A stretch of 64,000 bases of DNA, taken from Zestomonas insulae (GTDB lineage Bacteria > Pseudomonadota > Gammaproteobacteria > Pseudomonadales > Pseudomonadaceae). The DNA lies in the NCBI RefSeq assembly GCF_016901015.1, contig NZ_JAFEUP010000001.1:744001-808000 (forward strand). Direction: 5' to 3'. Position 1 is the stretch's first letter. Each line of letters begins with the position of its first letter. Below, piece by piece: positions 27,492-37,008 of the stretch. Both the position numbers and the translations under genes were made by a program. The notes under the pieces were generated by a model. That model worked only from the letters and a program-made list of their open reading frames with translations, had not been told where the DNA came from and did not search any database.

Positions 27492-29186
27492 TCAGAAGCT
27501 GTGATTGAGGGCCAGGCCGAGGAAGTGGATCTGCGTCTTGTACTCGCCCTTGTAGTTGCCGCCATTGCCGGTGCAGCGCACCCCGCTGTCGACGTACAGC
27601 CCACCCTGCCCCGGCACCCAGCCGGCCGGCGAGCAGTTGTCGGTGTAGTCCATCTTGCCGCTGTCGAACTTGACGAAGCTGTAGGCCAGGTCCACCGAAG
27701 TGTCCGCGCTGACCTTGTAGTTGGCGCCGAACGACAGCCACTTGCGGTCGGCATCGGGAAACGCCGGATGGCGCATCTGCGAGCCGTTGACCGGCGATTT
27801 GTCGTAGGCGATGCCGGTGCGCAGCAGCAGGTCGTCGTTGAACTGGTAGTTCATGCCCAGCGAGACCTTGTAGGTGTCCTTCCAGTCCTGGCGCACCGTC
27901 AGGTCGCCTTCGGTCACGCCATTGAAGTACGGATAGCCGGCCACCTGATCGATGCCGATGCGCGCCTCGTCGAGGCGCGAATGGCGGGTCCAGGTCACGT
28001 CCGCCATCAGCGCGACCTCGCGGGTGAGCTGGTGGAAGCCGTTGATCGACAGCGATTCCGGGGTATCGATGCTGGTGCTGGCGTGGGAATTGGGGTGCAG
28101 GCGGGTGGCGGCGAATTCGCCGGGATCGATCCAGTTGTCCGGGTCGAGCACCTGCGCCAGGGCGTCGCGCGGCGGCAAGGTGATGATGCCGAGGTCGAGG
28201 CCGCCGCTGAGGTCGGTGGTCGGCGACGGCACCGCACCCTGCACGTCGGCAAAGCTCCACTTGGTGTCGCCTTCCAAGGTGTGCTTGATGTGCGAGCGGT
28301 AGGCAATGCCGAAGCGCGTGTGCTCGGTCGGTTCCCACAGATAGCCAATGTTCCAGCCGAAGCCCCAGTCGTCGCCCTTGAGACGGAAATAGCCGTCGCC
28401 CTGCACGTTGTCGGCGAAGTTGCTCGCCACGCAATCGACGAAGGCATCGCCGCTCTGGCCGTTGCAGCTGCTGATTTCCTCGGGCACCTGCAGGCCGTAC
28501 AGCAGGGGAATGGCGAACTGCCCCAGCGGCGAGGCGGACAGCTCGGTGAGGTCCTGGTTGGCGCGGACGAACTGCCCAGCCAGCTGCCGTGATGCGCCCT
28601 TCACATCCGCAGCGCCGCGCTGCACCGACTTGATGTACTGCGCGGAAAGGCCGAAGCCAATGCTGTGATGTTCGTTGAAGCGGTAGGCGATGCTCGGGTT
28701 GAAGTTGACCGTCTCCAAGCTCGCCGACTGGATGCCATAACGGCCGCTCCAGTCCTCGTTGTAATCGAGCTTGGCGCCGAACGGCGTGAAGATACCCAGG
28801 CCGACGGTGACCTGCTCGTTGATCTGCCGGGAAAAATAGAAGTTCGGCGCCGCCGCGGCGTCCGGCAGGAATGAACCGGCATGGCCATCGCCTGAGCTGG
28901 TCGGGTTGCCGAACACGTCGGTCGAGCCCTGGTCTTCGTACTCGCCCTTGGGGATCAGCATCGACAGCCCACCGGTCACCTGGGTGCCAGGCAAGCGGGC
29001 CAGGCCGGCGGGGTTGTAGAAGATCGTCGAGGGATCGGCCGCCTCGGCGCCGTTGGCGTGCGCAGTGCCCTGCGCGGACACCGATTGCGAGCCGAAGTGA
29101 TAGCCCGAGGCCTGCACGGCGGGGCTGAGGGCAAGCAGGCAAGTGGCGCCCACGGCCAGATGCCGGGGCTGGAGCGTTCTTGTCAT
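27492..29186 (-). CDS. fadL: FadL-type outer-membrane long-chain fatty acid transporter
   Basis: A 564-residue outer-membrane beta-barrel. The signal peptide ends near VQASG (about residue 27), followed by the FadL-type N-terminal hatch with NGAEAADPSTIFYNPAGLARL, the diagnostic FadL/TodX motif. The protein ends in Phe (LALNHSF), as BAM substrates do. It is longer than E. coli FadL (about 446) because of loop insertions. A CA-rich stretch overlaps the start codon (around 29177-29193) and resembles Hfq/Crc target sites. The leader upstream is long and strongly structured. Confidence 0.92.
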   Translation of the reverse strand: MTRTLQPRHLAVGATCLLALSPAVQASGYHFGSQSVSAQGTAHANGAEAADPSTIFYNPAGLARLPGTQVTGGLSMLIPKGEYEDQGSTDVFGNPTSSGDGHAGSFLPDAAAAPNFYFSRQINEQVTVGLGIFTPFGAKLDYNEDWSGRYGIQSASLETVNFNPSIAYRFNEHHSIGFGLSAQYIKSVQRGAADVKGASRQLAGQFVRANQDLTELSASPLGQFAIPLLYGLQVPEEISSCNGQSGDAFVDCVASNFADNVQGDGYFRLKGDDWGFGWNIGYLWEPTEHTRFGIAYRSHIKHTLEGDTKWSFADVQGAVPSPTTDLSGGLDLGIITLPPRDALAQVLDPDNWIDPGEFAATRLHPNSHASTSIDTPESLSINGFHQLTREVALMADVTWTRHSRLDEARIGIDQVAGYPYFNGVTEGDLTVRQDWKDTYKVSLGMNYQFNDDLLLRTGIAYDKSPVNGSQMRHPAFPDADRKWLSFGANYKVSADTSVDLAYSFVKFDSGKMDYTDNCSPAGWVPGQGGLYVDSGVRCTGNGGNYKGEYKTQIHFLGLALNHSF

Positions 29187-29516
29187 TGTTGGGCAACTCC
29201 TACAACAAACAGGGACAGAAGCGACTTCAGGCACGGCGCGCTGTGGGTCCCCTTGGCCTCCGTGCCAAGCCCGCGCGACCCGAGGTCGCGGCCCGGAATC
29301 CCGGACCTGTTTTTGTGACTGTCTGTTGCAAAGCAGGATTCCCCAACCTTTAGTCGAGGCTGGGCGCAGGTGGCGCGAGCAATTTCGAGTCGCCGGGTAA
29401 CACTTGGCCCAATTGCCGGTCTGACAGCTGGCGGGTCGCCTTGACAGGCGACAGCGCCTGCCGAGCGACGCACAATGACCAGCCGTCGCCCTTCATTGCC
29501 CGTTCAGGAGAACCCA
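29187..29516. other. Intergenic region with structured fadL leader
   Basis: This gene-free stretch holds, for the minus strand, a likely fadL leader with two clear stem-loops: CTTGGC/GCCAAG (29252-29257 and 29264-29269) and CGCGACC/GGTCGCG (29274-29280 and 29284-29290). A third GC-rich repeat, CCGGAATCCCGG, lies at about 29293-29304. GAGGAG-like and CAGGAG sequences serve the flanking genes. No other gene was found. Confidence 0.6.
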
Positions 29517-29921
29517 ATGCTGCGTTTCATCGCCCCGACCCTTGCCCTGTGCCTCGCCATCCCCGGAGCTCATGCGGCGAGCCTGCAGGACTACGAACTG
29601 AGCAAGATGCTCGACAAGGTCGCCAAGGAAAGCAGCGTCGGCACCCCGCGCGCGATCAACGAAGACATCCTTGACCAGGGCTACACGGTGGAAGGCAACG
29701 AGCTGATCAACCACCTCAGCGTGCTGCCGGCGCATGCCCAGCAGATGCGCGCCAACCCCGACACGGTGCGCGCGCAACTGGCCGGCAGCGTGTGCCGCAA
29801 CAACGGTTACCGTCAGCTGCTCGCCCGTGGCGCCGTGCTGCGCTACGAGTTCAGCGAGTACAAGACCAACCGGCCGGTGACCACCGAGCGCTTCAAGAAA
29901 GGCGACTGCGGCCTGAAGTAA
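29517..29921 (+). CDS. Small secreted protein, PA3611-like
   Basis: A 134-residue exported protein. The signal peptide has a likely cleavage after AHAA near residue 21. The mature part contains EDYEL-like start SLQDYELSKMLDKVAKESSVGTP and two cysteines, Cys93 and Cys131, that could form a disulfide. It strongly resembles what I recall of P. aeruginosa PA3611, a structurally solved secreted protein of unknown function sited a few genes before recA. CAGGAG lies 6 nt upstream of the ATG. Confidence 0.8.
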   Translation: MLRFIAPTLALCLAIPGAHAASLQDYELSKMLDKVAKESSVGTPRAINEDILDQGYTVEGNELINHLSVLPAHAQQMRANPDTVRAQLAGSVCRNNGYRQLLARGAVLRYEFSEYKTNRPVTTERFKKGDCGLK

Positions 29922-30093
29922 CCGCCCGAGCGCGCCGCCGCTGGCGCGCTGAGCTTTACTGATAGAAAGGGCGATCGGCCAGGCCGCTGCAGCGGTCACC
30001 CGGCGCCCCGCCACATCCGTTAACGGGGGAAATCGATCACCGCCTGAGATTCAGCGCCTTTCACCGGCGCCACCGTGTGCCGGCCGCGTTATC

Positions 30094-30119
30094 GATGCTC
30101 GCGCAACAAAACGAGCATC
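30094..30119 (+). other. Stem-loop in the leader of the LOG gene
   Basis: GATGCTCG and CGAGCATC pair over 8 bp around a 10-nt A-rich loop, 16 nt before the AAGGAG ribosome site of the next gene. There is no T-run, so it is not a normal terminator for the gene before it. Confidence 0.45.
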
Positions 30120-30147
30120 CAGGTTCCGTTGCACAAGGAGTTGTCAC

Positions 30148-31218
30148 ATGCCTTACGAACCGGACGACTATCTGGCCCGGCACTTCCAGACCAGCGGCAT
30201 CGACCTCGCCAGCAAGGTCGACGAACTCATCCAGCTCAGCACCCCCAGCACCAGCGCCAACTTGCAGCTCTACCGCGAGATGCTGGTGACGGTGATTCGC
30301 ATGGCCCAGGCCGACCGCAACCGCTGGGACGCCAAGATCATGCTGCAGACCCTGCGCGAAATGGAGCGCGCCTTCAGCACCCTCGAGCAGTTCAAACGGC
30401 GCCGCAAAGTCACCGTGTTCGGCTCCGCGCGAACCCCGGCCAGCCACTCGCTGTATACGCTGGCTCGCGATCTCGGCAGCACGCTGGCGCGCTACGACCT
30501 GATGGTGATCACCGGGGCCGGTGGCGGGATCATGGCCGCCGCCCATGAGGGCGCGGGACGGGAGAACAGCCTGGGCTTCAACATCACCCTGCCGTTCGAG
30601 CAGGGCGCCAACGCCACCATTCAGGGCAGCGACCACCTGCTGTCGTTCCACTTCTTCTTCCTGCGCAAGCTGTTCTTCGTCAAGGAAGCCGACGCCTTGG
30701 TGCTATGCCCCGGCGGCTTCGGCACCCTCGATGAAGCACTGGAAGTGCTGACTCTGATCCAGACCGGCAAGAGCCCGCTGGTGCCGGTGGTGCTGCTCGA
30801 CGAGCCAGGGGGCAGCTACTGGCAGGAGGTGGTGGACTTCGTCCGCCGCCAGCTGGAAGGCAACCGCTACATCATGCCCAGCGACATGCACCTGATGCGC
30901 CTGGTCTACAGCGCCGAGGACGCGGCCGAGGAAATCGCCCAGTTCTATCGCAACTACCACTCCAGTCGCTGGCTCAAGGACATCTTCGTGGTACGCCTCA
31001 ACCATGCGCTGAGCGACGGCTGCCTGCTGACGCTGAACAAGAGCTTCGCCGACCTGTGCAAGTCCGATGGCTACAGCCAGCAGCTTTCATGCACCGAGGG
31101 TAACGACGACCCCGAGCTGTGCGCCATGCCGCGCCTGACCTTCGCCTTCAACGGCCGTGACCACGGGCGCCTGCGCGAGCTGCTCAACTTCGTCAATTTG
31201 CCGGACAACTGGCTGTAA
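30148..31218 (+). CDS. LOG-family protein (lysine-decarboxylase-like Rossmann fold)
   Basis: A 356-residue member of the LOG superfamily. The nucleotide-binding signature GAGGG (123-127) and the catalytic PGGFGTLDE motif (188-196) are intact. Family members such as PpnN or plant LOG remove ribose-5-phosphate from nucleotide monophosphates, and true lysine decarboxylation is not expected. Extra N-terminal (about 85 residues) and C-terminal (about 75 residues) segments distinguish it from minimal LOG enzymes. A strong AAGGAG precedes the ATG. It is convergent with recX. Confidence 0.85.
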   Translation: MPYEPDDYLARHFQTSGIDLASKVDELIQLSTPSTSANLQLYREMLVTVIRMAQADRNRWDAKIMLQTLREMERAFSTLEQFKRRRKVTVFGSARTPASHSLYTLARDLGSTLARYDLMVITGAGGGIMAAAHEGAGRENSLGFNITLPFEQGANATIQGSDHLLSFHFFFLRKLFFVKEADALVLCPGGFGTLDEALEVLTLIQTGKSPLVPVVLLDEPGGSYWQEVVDFVRRQLEGNRYIMPSDMHLMRLVYSAEDAAEEIAQFYRNYHSSRWLKDIFVVRLNHALSDGCLLTLNKSFADLCKSDGYSQQLSCTEGNDDPELCAMPRLTFAFNGRDHGRLRELLNFVNLPDNWL

Positions 31219-31248
31219 GCAGCAGCCGCTAGGGTGCGAAGGGCGACG

Positions 31249-31716
31249 TCAGTCGTCGAACGAACCGCCGCGCAACAGGCGGCTGACCCATTCGTTGGGG
31301 TAGCCGCGCTGGGCCAGAAAGCGCATGTGCTTGGCGCGTTCACGGGCATCGGCGGGCAGGTTCCCGGCAAACTTGCGGCGCCAGGTCTCGGCCAGAAGCT
31401 CCCGCCAGGCTAGTCCGCAGTCACGCAGGGCGGCCTCGATGTCCGCACGCGGCAGACCGCGCTGTGCGAGTTCTTCGCGAATGCGCAGCGGACCGTAGCC
31501 GGACCGGGCGCGGGAGGCGATGAAGCTTTCCAGGTAACGCGCTTCGCAGAGCAAACCTTCTTCCGCCAGGCGGTCGAGGGCTGCTTCGATGAGTTCGGAG
31601 GGGGCGCCACGTTGGCGCAACTTGCGGGTCAGTTCGACGCGCCCGTGTTCACGGCGCGCCAGCAGGTCCATGGCCGACCGCCGTACTGCGGTTGGGGTGT
31701 CGAGTACGGCGGTCAT
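31249..31716 (-). CDS. recX: RecA regulator RecX
   Basis: A 155-residue all-helical modulator that binds RecA filaments and limits recombinase activity. It has the triple three-helix repeat layout, with [23 protein letters not shown] in the first repeat and [17 protein letters not shown] in the middle one. It lies 8 bp after recA and should share its LexA-controlled transcript. Confidence 0.94.
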   Translation of the reverse strand: MTAVLDTPTAVRRSAMDLLARREHGRVELTRKLRQRGAPSELIEAALDRLAEEGLLCEARYLESFIASRARSGYGPLRIREELAQRGLPRADIEAALRDCGLAWRELLAETWRRKFAGNLPADARERAKHMRFLAQRGYPNEWVSRLLRGGSFDD

Positions 31717-31724
31717 GCGCAGGA

Positions 31725-32780
31725 TCAGGCGTCGATATCAGCCAGGTCGTCGGCGGTATTGCTGGCCGCAGCCGCTGCAGCCGCGGCGCTGCCGTTGTTG
31801 AGCAGCTTCTCGCGGATCAGGCGCTCGACGGTGCTGCCGACTTCTGGGTTGTCTTCCAGGTACTTGGCCGCATTCGCCTTGCCCTGACCGATCTTGTTGC
31901 CCTGGTAGCTGTACCAGGCGCCGGATTTCTCCAGCAGACCGTGCTGCACGCCCAGGTCGATAACCTCGCCGCTGCGGTAGATGCCCTTGCCATAGAGAAT
32001 CTGGAACTCGGCCTGGCGGAATGGCGGGGAGACCTTGTTCTTCACCACTTTGACGCGGGTTTCGCTACCGACCACCTCTTCGCCGTCCTTCACCGAACCG
32101 ATGCGACGGATGTCCAGACGCACCGAGGCGTAGAACTTCAGGGCGTTACCGCCGGTGGTGGTCTCCGGGCTGCCGAACATCACGCCGATCTTCATGCGGA
32201 TCTGGTTGATGAAGATGACCAGGCAGTTGGCGTTCTTGATGTTGCCGGTGACTTTACGCAGGGCCTGCGACATCAGGCGCGCTTGCAGACCGACGTGGGA
32301 GTCGCCCATCTCGCCTTCGATTTCGGCCTTCGGCACCAGCGCGGCCACCGAGTCGACGATGATCACGTCGACGGCATTGGAACGCACCAGCATGTCGGTG
32401 ATTTCCAGCGCCTGCTCACCGGTATCCGGCTGCGACACCAGCAGATCATCGACGCGCACGCCCAGCTTGGCGGCGTAGTCCGGGTCGAGCGCGTGTTCGG
32501 CGTCGACGAAGGCACAGGTCGCACCTTGCTTCTGCGCCTCGGCAATCACCGACAGGGTCAGCGTGGTCTTACCGGAGGATTCCGGACCGTAGATTTCGAC
32601 GATACGGCCTTTCGGCAGGCCGCCAATGCCAAGCGCGATGTCCAGGCCAAGGGAGCCGGTGGAAATGGCCGGAATCGCCGAACGCTCATGGTCGCCCATG
32701 CGCATGACGGCACCCTTGCCGAATTGCTTCTCGATCTGGCCCAGAGCAGCAGCCAACGCGCGCTTCTTATTCTCGTCCAT
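31725..32780 (-). CDS. recA: Recombinase RecA
   Basis: DNA recombination and SOS coprotease, 351 residues. The Walker A motif GPESSGKT is at 65-72, and MRMGDHERS and [15 protein letters not shown] are typical core motifs. The ATG at 32780 (MDENKKRAL) matches the Pseudomonas N-terminus and has GAGG upstream. A consensus LexA box lies 45-60 bp before the start. It forms an operon with recX. Confidence 0.99.
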   Translation of the reverse strand: MDENKKRALAAALGQIEKQFGKGAVMRMGDHERSAIPAISTGSLGLDIALGIGGLPKGRIVEIYGPESSGKTTLTLSVIAEAQKQGATCAFVDAEHALDPDYAAKLGVRVDDLLVSQPDTGEQALEITDMLVRSNAVDVIIVDSVAALVPKAEIEGEMGDSHVGLQARLMSQALRKVTGNIKNANCLVIFINQIRMKIGVMFGSPETTTGGNALKFYASVRLDIRRIGSVKDGEEVVGSETRVKVVKNKVSPPFRQAEFQILYGKGIYRSGEVIDLGVQHGLLEKSGAWYSYQGNKIGQGKANAAKYLEDNPEVGSTVERLIREKLLNNGSAAAAAAAASNTADDLADIDA

Positions 32781-32824
32781 TGGAATCCTCACGTGATCTA
32801 AGGGGGCTCGCTAGCCGCCAACAA

Positions 32825-32840
32825 CTGTATAAGTAGACAG
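32825..32840. promoter_or_regulatory. LexA (SOS) box of recA
   Basis: CTGTATAAGTAGACAG fits the CTG-N10-CAG LexA consensus exactly and lies in the recA promoter region. Confidence 0.9.
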
Positions 32841-32867
32841 TATTATTCCACAGGGCAAGTCCCCCGC

Positions 32868-33368
32868 CTACCCCTGCGCCGGATTTTCTCCACCGAGCAG
32901 ACGAATGAGCCCTTGCAGAGCGGCTTCGACCGTTTGTCGGCGGACCGCCTGGCGATCGCCGGCGAACAGACGCCGCTGGCTGTACAGCTGTTCGCCGGCG
33001 CCCCAGGCAAGCCAAACCGTGCCGACCGGCTTGTCCGGCGAGCCGCCATCCGGCCCGGCGACGCCACTGACCGCCACCGCGAAGCGGGCCGCGCTGTGCG
33101 CCTGGGCGCCGCGCACCATGGCCTCCACCACTTCACGGCTGACCGCGCCGACCTGGCCGAACAATTCACTCGGCACCTGCAACTGGGCAGTCTTCTGTTT
33201 ATTCGAGTAGGTGACGTAACCGGCCTCGAACCAGCCCGAGCTGCCGGCGATCCGCGTGATCGCCTCGGCGATGCCGCCACCGGTGCAGGATTCGGCGGTG
33301 GTCACCTGCGCCTTGAGTTTGAGCAAACCCGCACCGAGCTGGGCGGCAAGTTGGCTAATGTCGTCCAC
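32868..33368 (-). CDS. pncC: Nicotinamide-nucleotide amidohydrolase PncC (CinA C-terminal type)
   Basis: A 166-residue single-domain enzyme that deamidates NMN to nicotinate mononucleotide in pyridine nucleotide salvage. Family motifs are TTAESCTGGGIAEA (about 23-36), with the catalytic Ser, VSREVVEAM and SGVAGPDGGSPDKPVGTVWLA. The N-terminal COG1058 half of full CinA is absent, as in E. coli PncC. It sits between recA and mutS (divergent). Confidence 0.92.
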   Translation of the reverse strand: MDDISQLAAQLGAGLLKLKAQVTTAESCTGGGIAEAITRIAGSSGWFEAGYVTYSNKQKTAQLQVPSELFGQVGAVSREVVEAMVRGAQAHSAARFAVAVSGVAGPDGGSPDKPVGTVWLAWGAGEQLYSQRRLFAGDRQAVRRQTVEAALQGLIRLLGGENPAQG

Positions 33369-33531
33369 GAACGCACTCCGTCAGGCATACGAGGACCCTA
33401 CCCTACACCAGATAAAGGCCGGCCTGCCGGCAGCGCTTCCCGTGGTAACCTTGCCGGCTATTCGAGTCAGCGTCCCGACCGGCTTTTGCTGACCAACACC
33501 CATTCCAGAGCCATTTTCAGCCGATCATTCG

Positions 33532-36111
33532 ATGAACATTGCCACCCAAGATTTCTCCGCTCACACGCCGATGATGCAGCAATACTGGCGCCTCAAGAAC
33601 CAGCACCCGGCCCAGTTAATGTTCTACCGCATGGGCGACTTCTACGAGTTGTTCTACGAGGACGCCAAGAAGGCGGCCAAGCTGCTCGACATCACGCTGA
33701 CGGCACGCGGCCAGTCGGCCGGGCAGAGCATTCCCATGGCCGGCATTCCCTTCCACTCGGCAGAAGGCTACCTGGCCAAGCTGGTCAAGCTCGGCGAGTC
33801 GGTGGTGATCTGTGAGCAGATCGGCGATCCGGCGACCAGCAAGGGCCCAGTGGAACGCCAGGTGGTGCGCATCCTCACCCCCGGCACAGTGAGCGACGAG
33901 GCGCTGCTCGACGAGCGCCGCGACAACCTGCTGGCGGCCGTACTGGGTGATGAAAAGCTGTTTGGCCTGGCGGTGCTCGACATCACCAGCGGCCGCTTCA
34001 GCGTCCAGGAACTGCATGGCTGGGAGAACCTGCTCGCCGAACTGGAGCGCATGAACCCGGCGGAACTGCTGATTCCGGATGACTGGCCGCAGGATCTGCC
34101 GGCCGAGAAGCGTCGCGGTTCACATCGCCGCGCGCCCTGGGATTTCGATCGCGACAGCGCGCGCAAGAGCCTGTGCCAGCAGTTCGGCACCCAGGACCTG
34201 AAAGGCTTCGGCTGCGAAGGGCTGACCCTGGCCATCGGTGCGGCCGGCTGCCTACTCGCCTATGCCAAGGAAACCCAGCGCACCGCGCTGCCGCACCTGC
34301 GCAGCCTGCTCCATGAGCGCATCGACGACACGGTGATCCTCGACGGCGCCAGTCGCCGCAACCTAGAGCTCGACACCAATCTTGCCGGCGGTCGCGACAA
34401 CACCCTGCAATCGGTGGTCGACCGTTGCCAGACCGCCATGGGCAGTCGCCTGCTGACCCGCTGGCTGAACCGTCCGCTGCGCCAGCGCGAGGTACTGGAA
34501 GCGCGCCAGGATTCGATCACCTGCCTGCTCGACCGCTACCGCTTCGAGCGCCTGCAGCCGCAGCTCAAGGAAATTGGCGACATCGAGCGGATCCTTGCGC
34601 GGATCGGTCTGCGCAATGCCCGCCCACGCGACTTGGCGCGCCTGCGCGATGCGCTGGCTGCGCTGCCGGAGTTGCAGCAGGCCATGCTCGAGCTGGAGGT
34701 GCCGCACTTGCAGGAGCTTGCGCGGAACATCCAGACCTATCCGGAGCTGGCCGAGCTGCTGGCCAAGGCGATCATCGACAATCCGCCGGCAGTGATCCGC
34801 GACGGCGGCGTCCTCAAGCGTGGCTACGATGCCGAGCTGGACGAGCTGCTGTCGCTGTCCGAGAACGCCGGCCAATACCTGATGGATCTGGAAGCCCGCG
34901 AAAAGGCGCGCACCGGCCTGCCCAACCTCAAGGTCGGCTACAACCGCATTCACGGCTACTACATCGAACTGCCGCGTGTGCAGGCCGAACAGGCGCCAGC
35001 CGACTATCAGCGCCGTCAGACACTGAAAGGCGCTGAGCGCTTCATCACCCCGGAACTCAAGGTCTTCGAGGACAAGGCGCTGTCGGCCCAGAGCCGCGCC
35101 CTGGCCCGCGAGAAACTGCTCTATGAAGAGTTGCTTGAGCGCCTGATCGGCGAACTCGCCCCGCTGCAGGACACCGCCGCAGCGCTGGCCGAACTGGATG
35201 TGCTGAGCAACCTCGCCGAGCGCGCACTCGCCCTCGACCTGAATCGACCACGCTTCGTCGATGAGCCGTGCATCCGTATCGCGCAAGGTCGCCATCCAGT
35301 GGTCGAACAGGTACTGACCACGCCGTTCGTGGCCAATGACCTGCAGCTCGACGACAGTCGCCGCATGCTGATCATCACCGGCCCCAACATGGGCGGTAAA
35401 TCCACCTACATGCGCCAGACCGCGCTGATCGTGCTGCTCGCGCATATCGGCAGCTTCGTTCCGGCCGCCAGCTGCGAGCTGTCACTGGTCGACCGCATCT
35501 TCACCCGCATCGGCTCGTCCGACGACCTGGCCGGCGGTCGCTCGACCTTTATGGTGGAAATGAGCGAAACCGCCAACATCCTGCACAACGCCACCGAGCG
35601 CAGCCTGGTATTGATGGACGAGGTGGGCCGCGGCACCAGCACCTTCGACGGCCTGTCGCTGGCCTGGGCTGCCGCCGAGCAGCTGGCCAAGCTGCAGGCC
35701 TATACGCTGTTCGCCACCCACTACTTTGAGCTCACCGTGCTGCCGGACAGCGAGCCGGGCATCGCCAACGTGCACCTGAATGCCACCGAGCACAACGAGC
35801 GGATCGTCTTCCTGCACCACGTTCTGCCGGGGCCGGCCAGCCAGAGCTACGGCCTGGCCGTCGCGCAGCTGGCGGGGGTGCCGGGCGAGGTGATTCAGCG
35901 CGCTCGCCAGCATTTGTCGCGCCTGGAGACCACCAGCCTGCCCCACGATGTGCCGTGCAACGAGACGGGGCAGCCCAGCGCGCCGGTGCAGAACGACTTG
36001 TTCGCCACCCTGCCGCATCCGCTGCTGGAGGAGCTGCAGCGCGTCAACCCGGACGAGGTAACTCCACGCCAGGCACTGGAGCTGCTATACGCATGGAAAG
36101 CACGAAGCTAA
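33532..36111 (+). CDS. mutS: DNA mismatch repair protein MutS
   Basis: Mismatch recognition ATPase, 859 residues, a normal length. The mismatch-wedge motif FYE is at 37-39 ([10 protein letters not shown]), the Walker A loop GPNMGGKST near residue 620 and the signature [12 protein letters not shown] near 695. The C-terminal clamp/tetramerisation tail is present. No strong Shine-Dalgarno is seen before the ATG. It is divergent from pncC and followed by fdxA. Confidence 0.98.
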   Translation: MNIATQDFSAHTPMMQQYWRLKNQHPAQLMFYRMGDFYELFYEDAKKAAKLLDITLTARGQSAGQSIPMAGIPFHSAEGYLAKLVKLGESVVICEQIGDPATSKGPVERQVVRILTPGTVSDEALLDERRDNLLAAVLGDEKLFGLAVLDITSGRFSVQELHGWENLLAELERMNPAELLIPDDWPQDLPAEKRRGSHRRAPWDFDRDSARKSLCQQFGTQDLKGFGCEGLTLAIGAAGCLLAYAKETQRTALPHLRSLLHERIDDTVILDGASRRNLELDTNLAGGRDNTLQSVVDRCQTAMGSRLLTRWLNRPLRQREVLEARQDSITCLLDRYRFERLQPQLKEIGDIERILARIGLRNARPRDLARLRDALAALPELQQAMLELEVPHLQELARNIQTYPELAELLAKAIIDNPPAVIRDGGVLKRGYDAELDELLSLSENAGQYLMDLEAREKARTGLPNLKVGYNRIHGYYIELPRVQAEQAPADYQRRQTLKGAERFITPELKVFEDKALSAQSRALAREKLLYEELLERLIGELAPLQDTAAALAELDVLSNLAERALALDLNRPRFVDEPCIRIAQGRHPVVEQVLTTPFVANDLQLDDSRRMLIITGPNMGGKSTYMRQTALIVLLAHIGSFVPAASCELSLVDRIFTRIGSSDDLAGGRSTFMVEMSETANILHNATERSLVLMDEVGRGTSTFDGLSLAWAAAEQLAKLQAYTLFATHYFELTVLPDSEPGIANVHLNATEHNERIVFLHHVLPGPASQSYGLAVAQLAGVPGEVIQRARQHLSRLETTSLPHDVPCNETGQPSAPVQNDLFATLPHPLLEELQRVNPDEVTPRQALELLYAWKARS

Positions 36112-36250
36112 CCCGCAGCGCGCACAAGCTGGTAGAATCCCGCGCGCTCCGGGAAGCGACGGTCTATTAGCCGGGCCGTAAACATGATTTCCCGAGCAGA
36201 GGGGCTCCTTCCGTAACCGAGCCCCCAGCCGCCTGAGGAGAGAATCTAAA

Positions 36251-36574
36251 ATGACCTTCGTCGTCACCGACAACTGCATCAAATGCAAGTACACCGACTG
36301 CGTGGAAGTCTGTCCGGTGGACTGCTTCTACGAAGGCCCGAACTTCCTGGTGATTCACCCGGACGAATGCATCGACTGCGCACTGTGCGAGCCTGAGTGC
36401 CCGGCCCAGGCGATTTTCTCCGAAGATGAAGTCCCGGAAGACATGCAGGAATATATCGCGCTGAACGCCGATCTTGCAGAAGTCTGGCCGAACATCACCG
36501 AGAAGAAGGACTCGCTGCCGGACGCCGAAGAGTGGGACGGCGTGAAGGACAAGCTGCAGCATCTGGAGCGTTGA
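36251..36574 (+). CDS. fdxA: 7Fe ferredoxin FdxA
   Basis: A 107-residue seven-iron ferredoxin carrying one 3Fe-4S and one 4Fe-4S cluster. Cluster cysteines lie in [18 protein letters not shown] (from Cys9) and in [12 protein letters not shown]. The acidic C-terminal extension is typical of the Azotobacter-type protein. A GAGGAGA ribosome site lies 7 nt before the ATG. TAGAAT near 36133 could be its -10 box. An intrinsic terminator follows directly. Confidence 0.96.
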   Translation: MTFVVTDNCIKCKYTDCVEVCPVDCFYEGPNFLVIHPDECIDCALCEPECPAQAIFSEDEVPEDMQEYIALNADLAEVWPNITEKKDSLPDAEEWDGVKDKLQHLER

Positions 36575-36593
36575 TCGCTACGCCCGGAAACGC

Positions 36594-36620
36594 AAAAGGC
36601 CCGCACATTGCGGGCCTTTT
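36594..36620 (+). terminator. Intrinsic terminator of fdxA
   Basis: AAAAGGCCCGC pairs with GCGGGCCTTTT around a 5-nt loop and is followed by further Ts. It lies 20 nt after the fdxA stop and faces the rsmZ terminator from the other strand. Confidence 0.92.
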
Positions 36621-36634
36621 CATTTTCGGCGGAC

Positions 36635-36768
36635 AAAAAAAAGGGGCGGTTTGACCCGCCCACTCTTTTGTCCATAGTCCCTTTATTTCCGGACTCATCT
36701 TCCTGATGCATCGCCGTCCTGCGATTTCCTGACCGCCGTCCTTGGTGGCCTGTGTCTATCCTTCGACA
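36635..36768 (-). ncRNA. rsmZ: Regulatory small RNA RsmZ
   Basis: A 134-nt RNA that sequesters the translational repressor RsmA. Read on the minus strand it begins TGTCGAAGGATAGACA, as RsmZ of fluorescent pseudomonads does with one or two changes. It contains eight GGA motifs, several exposed in loops, e.g. ATCGC-AGGACG-GCGAT and CATC-AGGAA-GATG. It ends in a terminator, GGGCGG-GTCAAA-CCGCCC, plus eight Ts. It lies between fdxA and rpoS, the known place of rsmZ. A perfect GacA box is centred about 183 nt upstream of the proposed 5' end, whose exact base is inferred from homology. Confidence 0.95.
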
Positions 36769-36942
36769 CGGTTGTAATGGTAGCGCTTCAGCGGCGCAAC
36801 ACAACGCGCCCATCCTAGCTAGCGGCGCCGAAGCGACTCAAAGAAAAAACACTAATTCCTTTTAAAATCATAGCGATAAATAAGCTAAAAATTCATAGTG
36901 TCGATTTTCTGGCGAATCAAAACGCCATCGGCTTACGCAACG

Positions 36943-36960
36943 TGTAAGCAATGGCTTACA
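36943..36960. promoter_or_regulatory. GacA box (upstream activating sequence of rsmZ)
   Basis: TGTAAG-N6-CTTACA is the exact palindromic consensus for GacA-dependent sRNA promoters. Its centre is about 183 nt upstream of the rsmZ 5' end, matching the usual -180 location, with an AT-rich stretch (about 36838-36905) between them. Confidence 0.92.
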
Positions 36961-36968
36961 TGAGACGT

Positions 36969-36992
36969 AAAAAAACCGGCCTAAGCCGGTTT
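36969..36992 (-). terminator. Intrinsic terminator of rpoS
   Basis: On the minus strand AAACCGGC and GCCGGTTT pair across a 4-nt loop, followed by seven Ts, 17 nt after the rpoS stop and only 8 bp from the GacA box. Confidence 0.92.
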
Positions 36993-37008
36993 CTTTTAAC
37001 GGGTGCCA

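Noticed and set aside
29246..29275. Sigma-54-like TGGCACG in the fadL leader
   Set aside because: The -12 element reads CCAAG instead of TTGC at the required spacing, and the bases are explained by the CTTGGC/GCCAAG stem.
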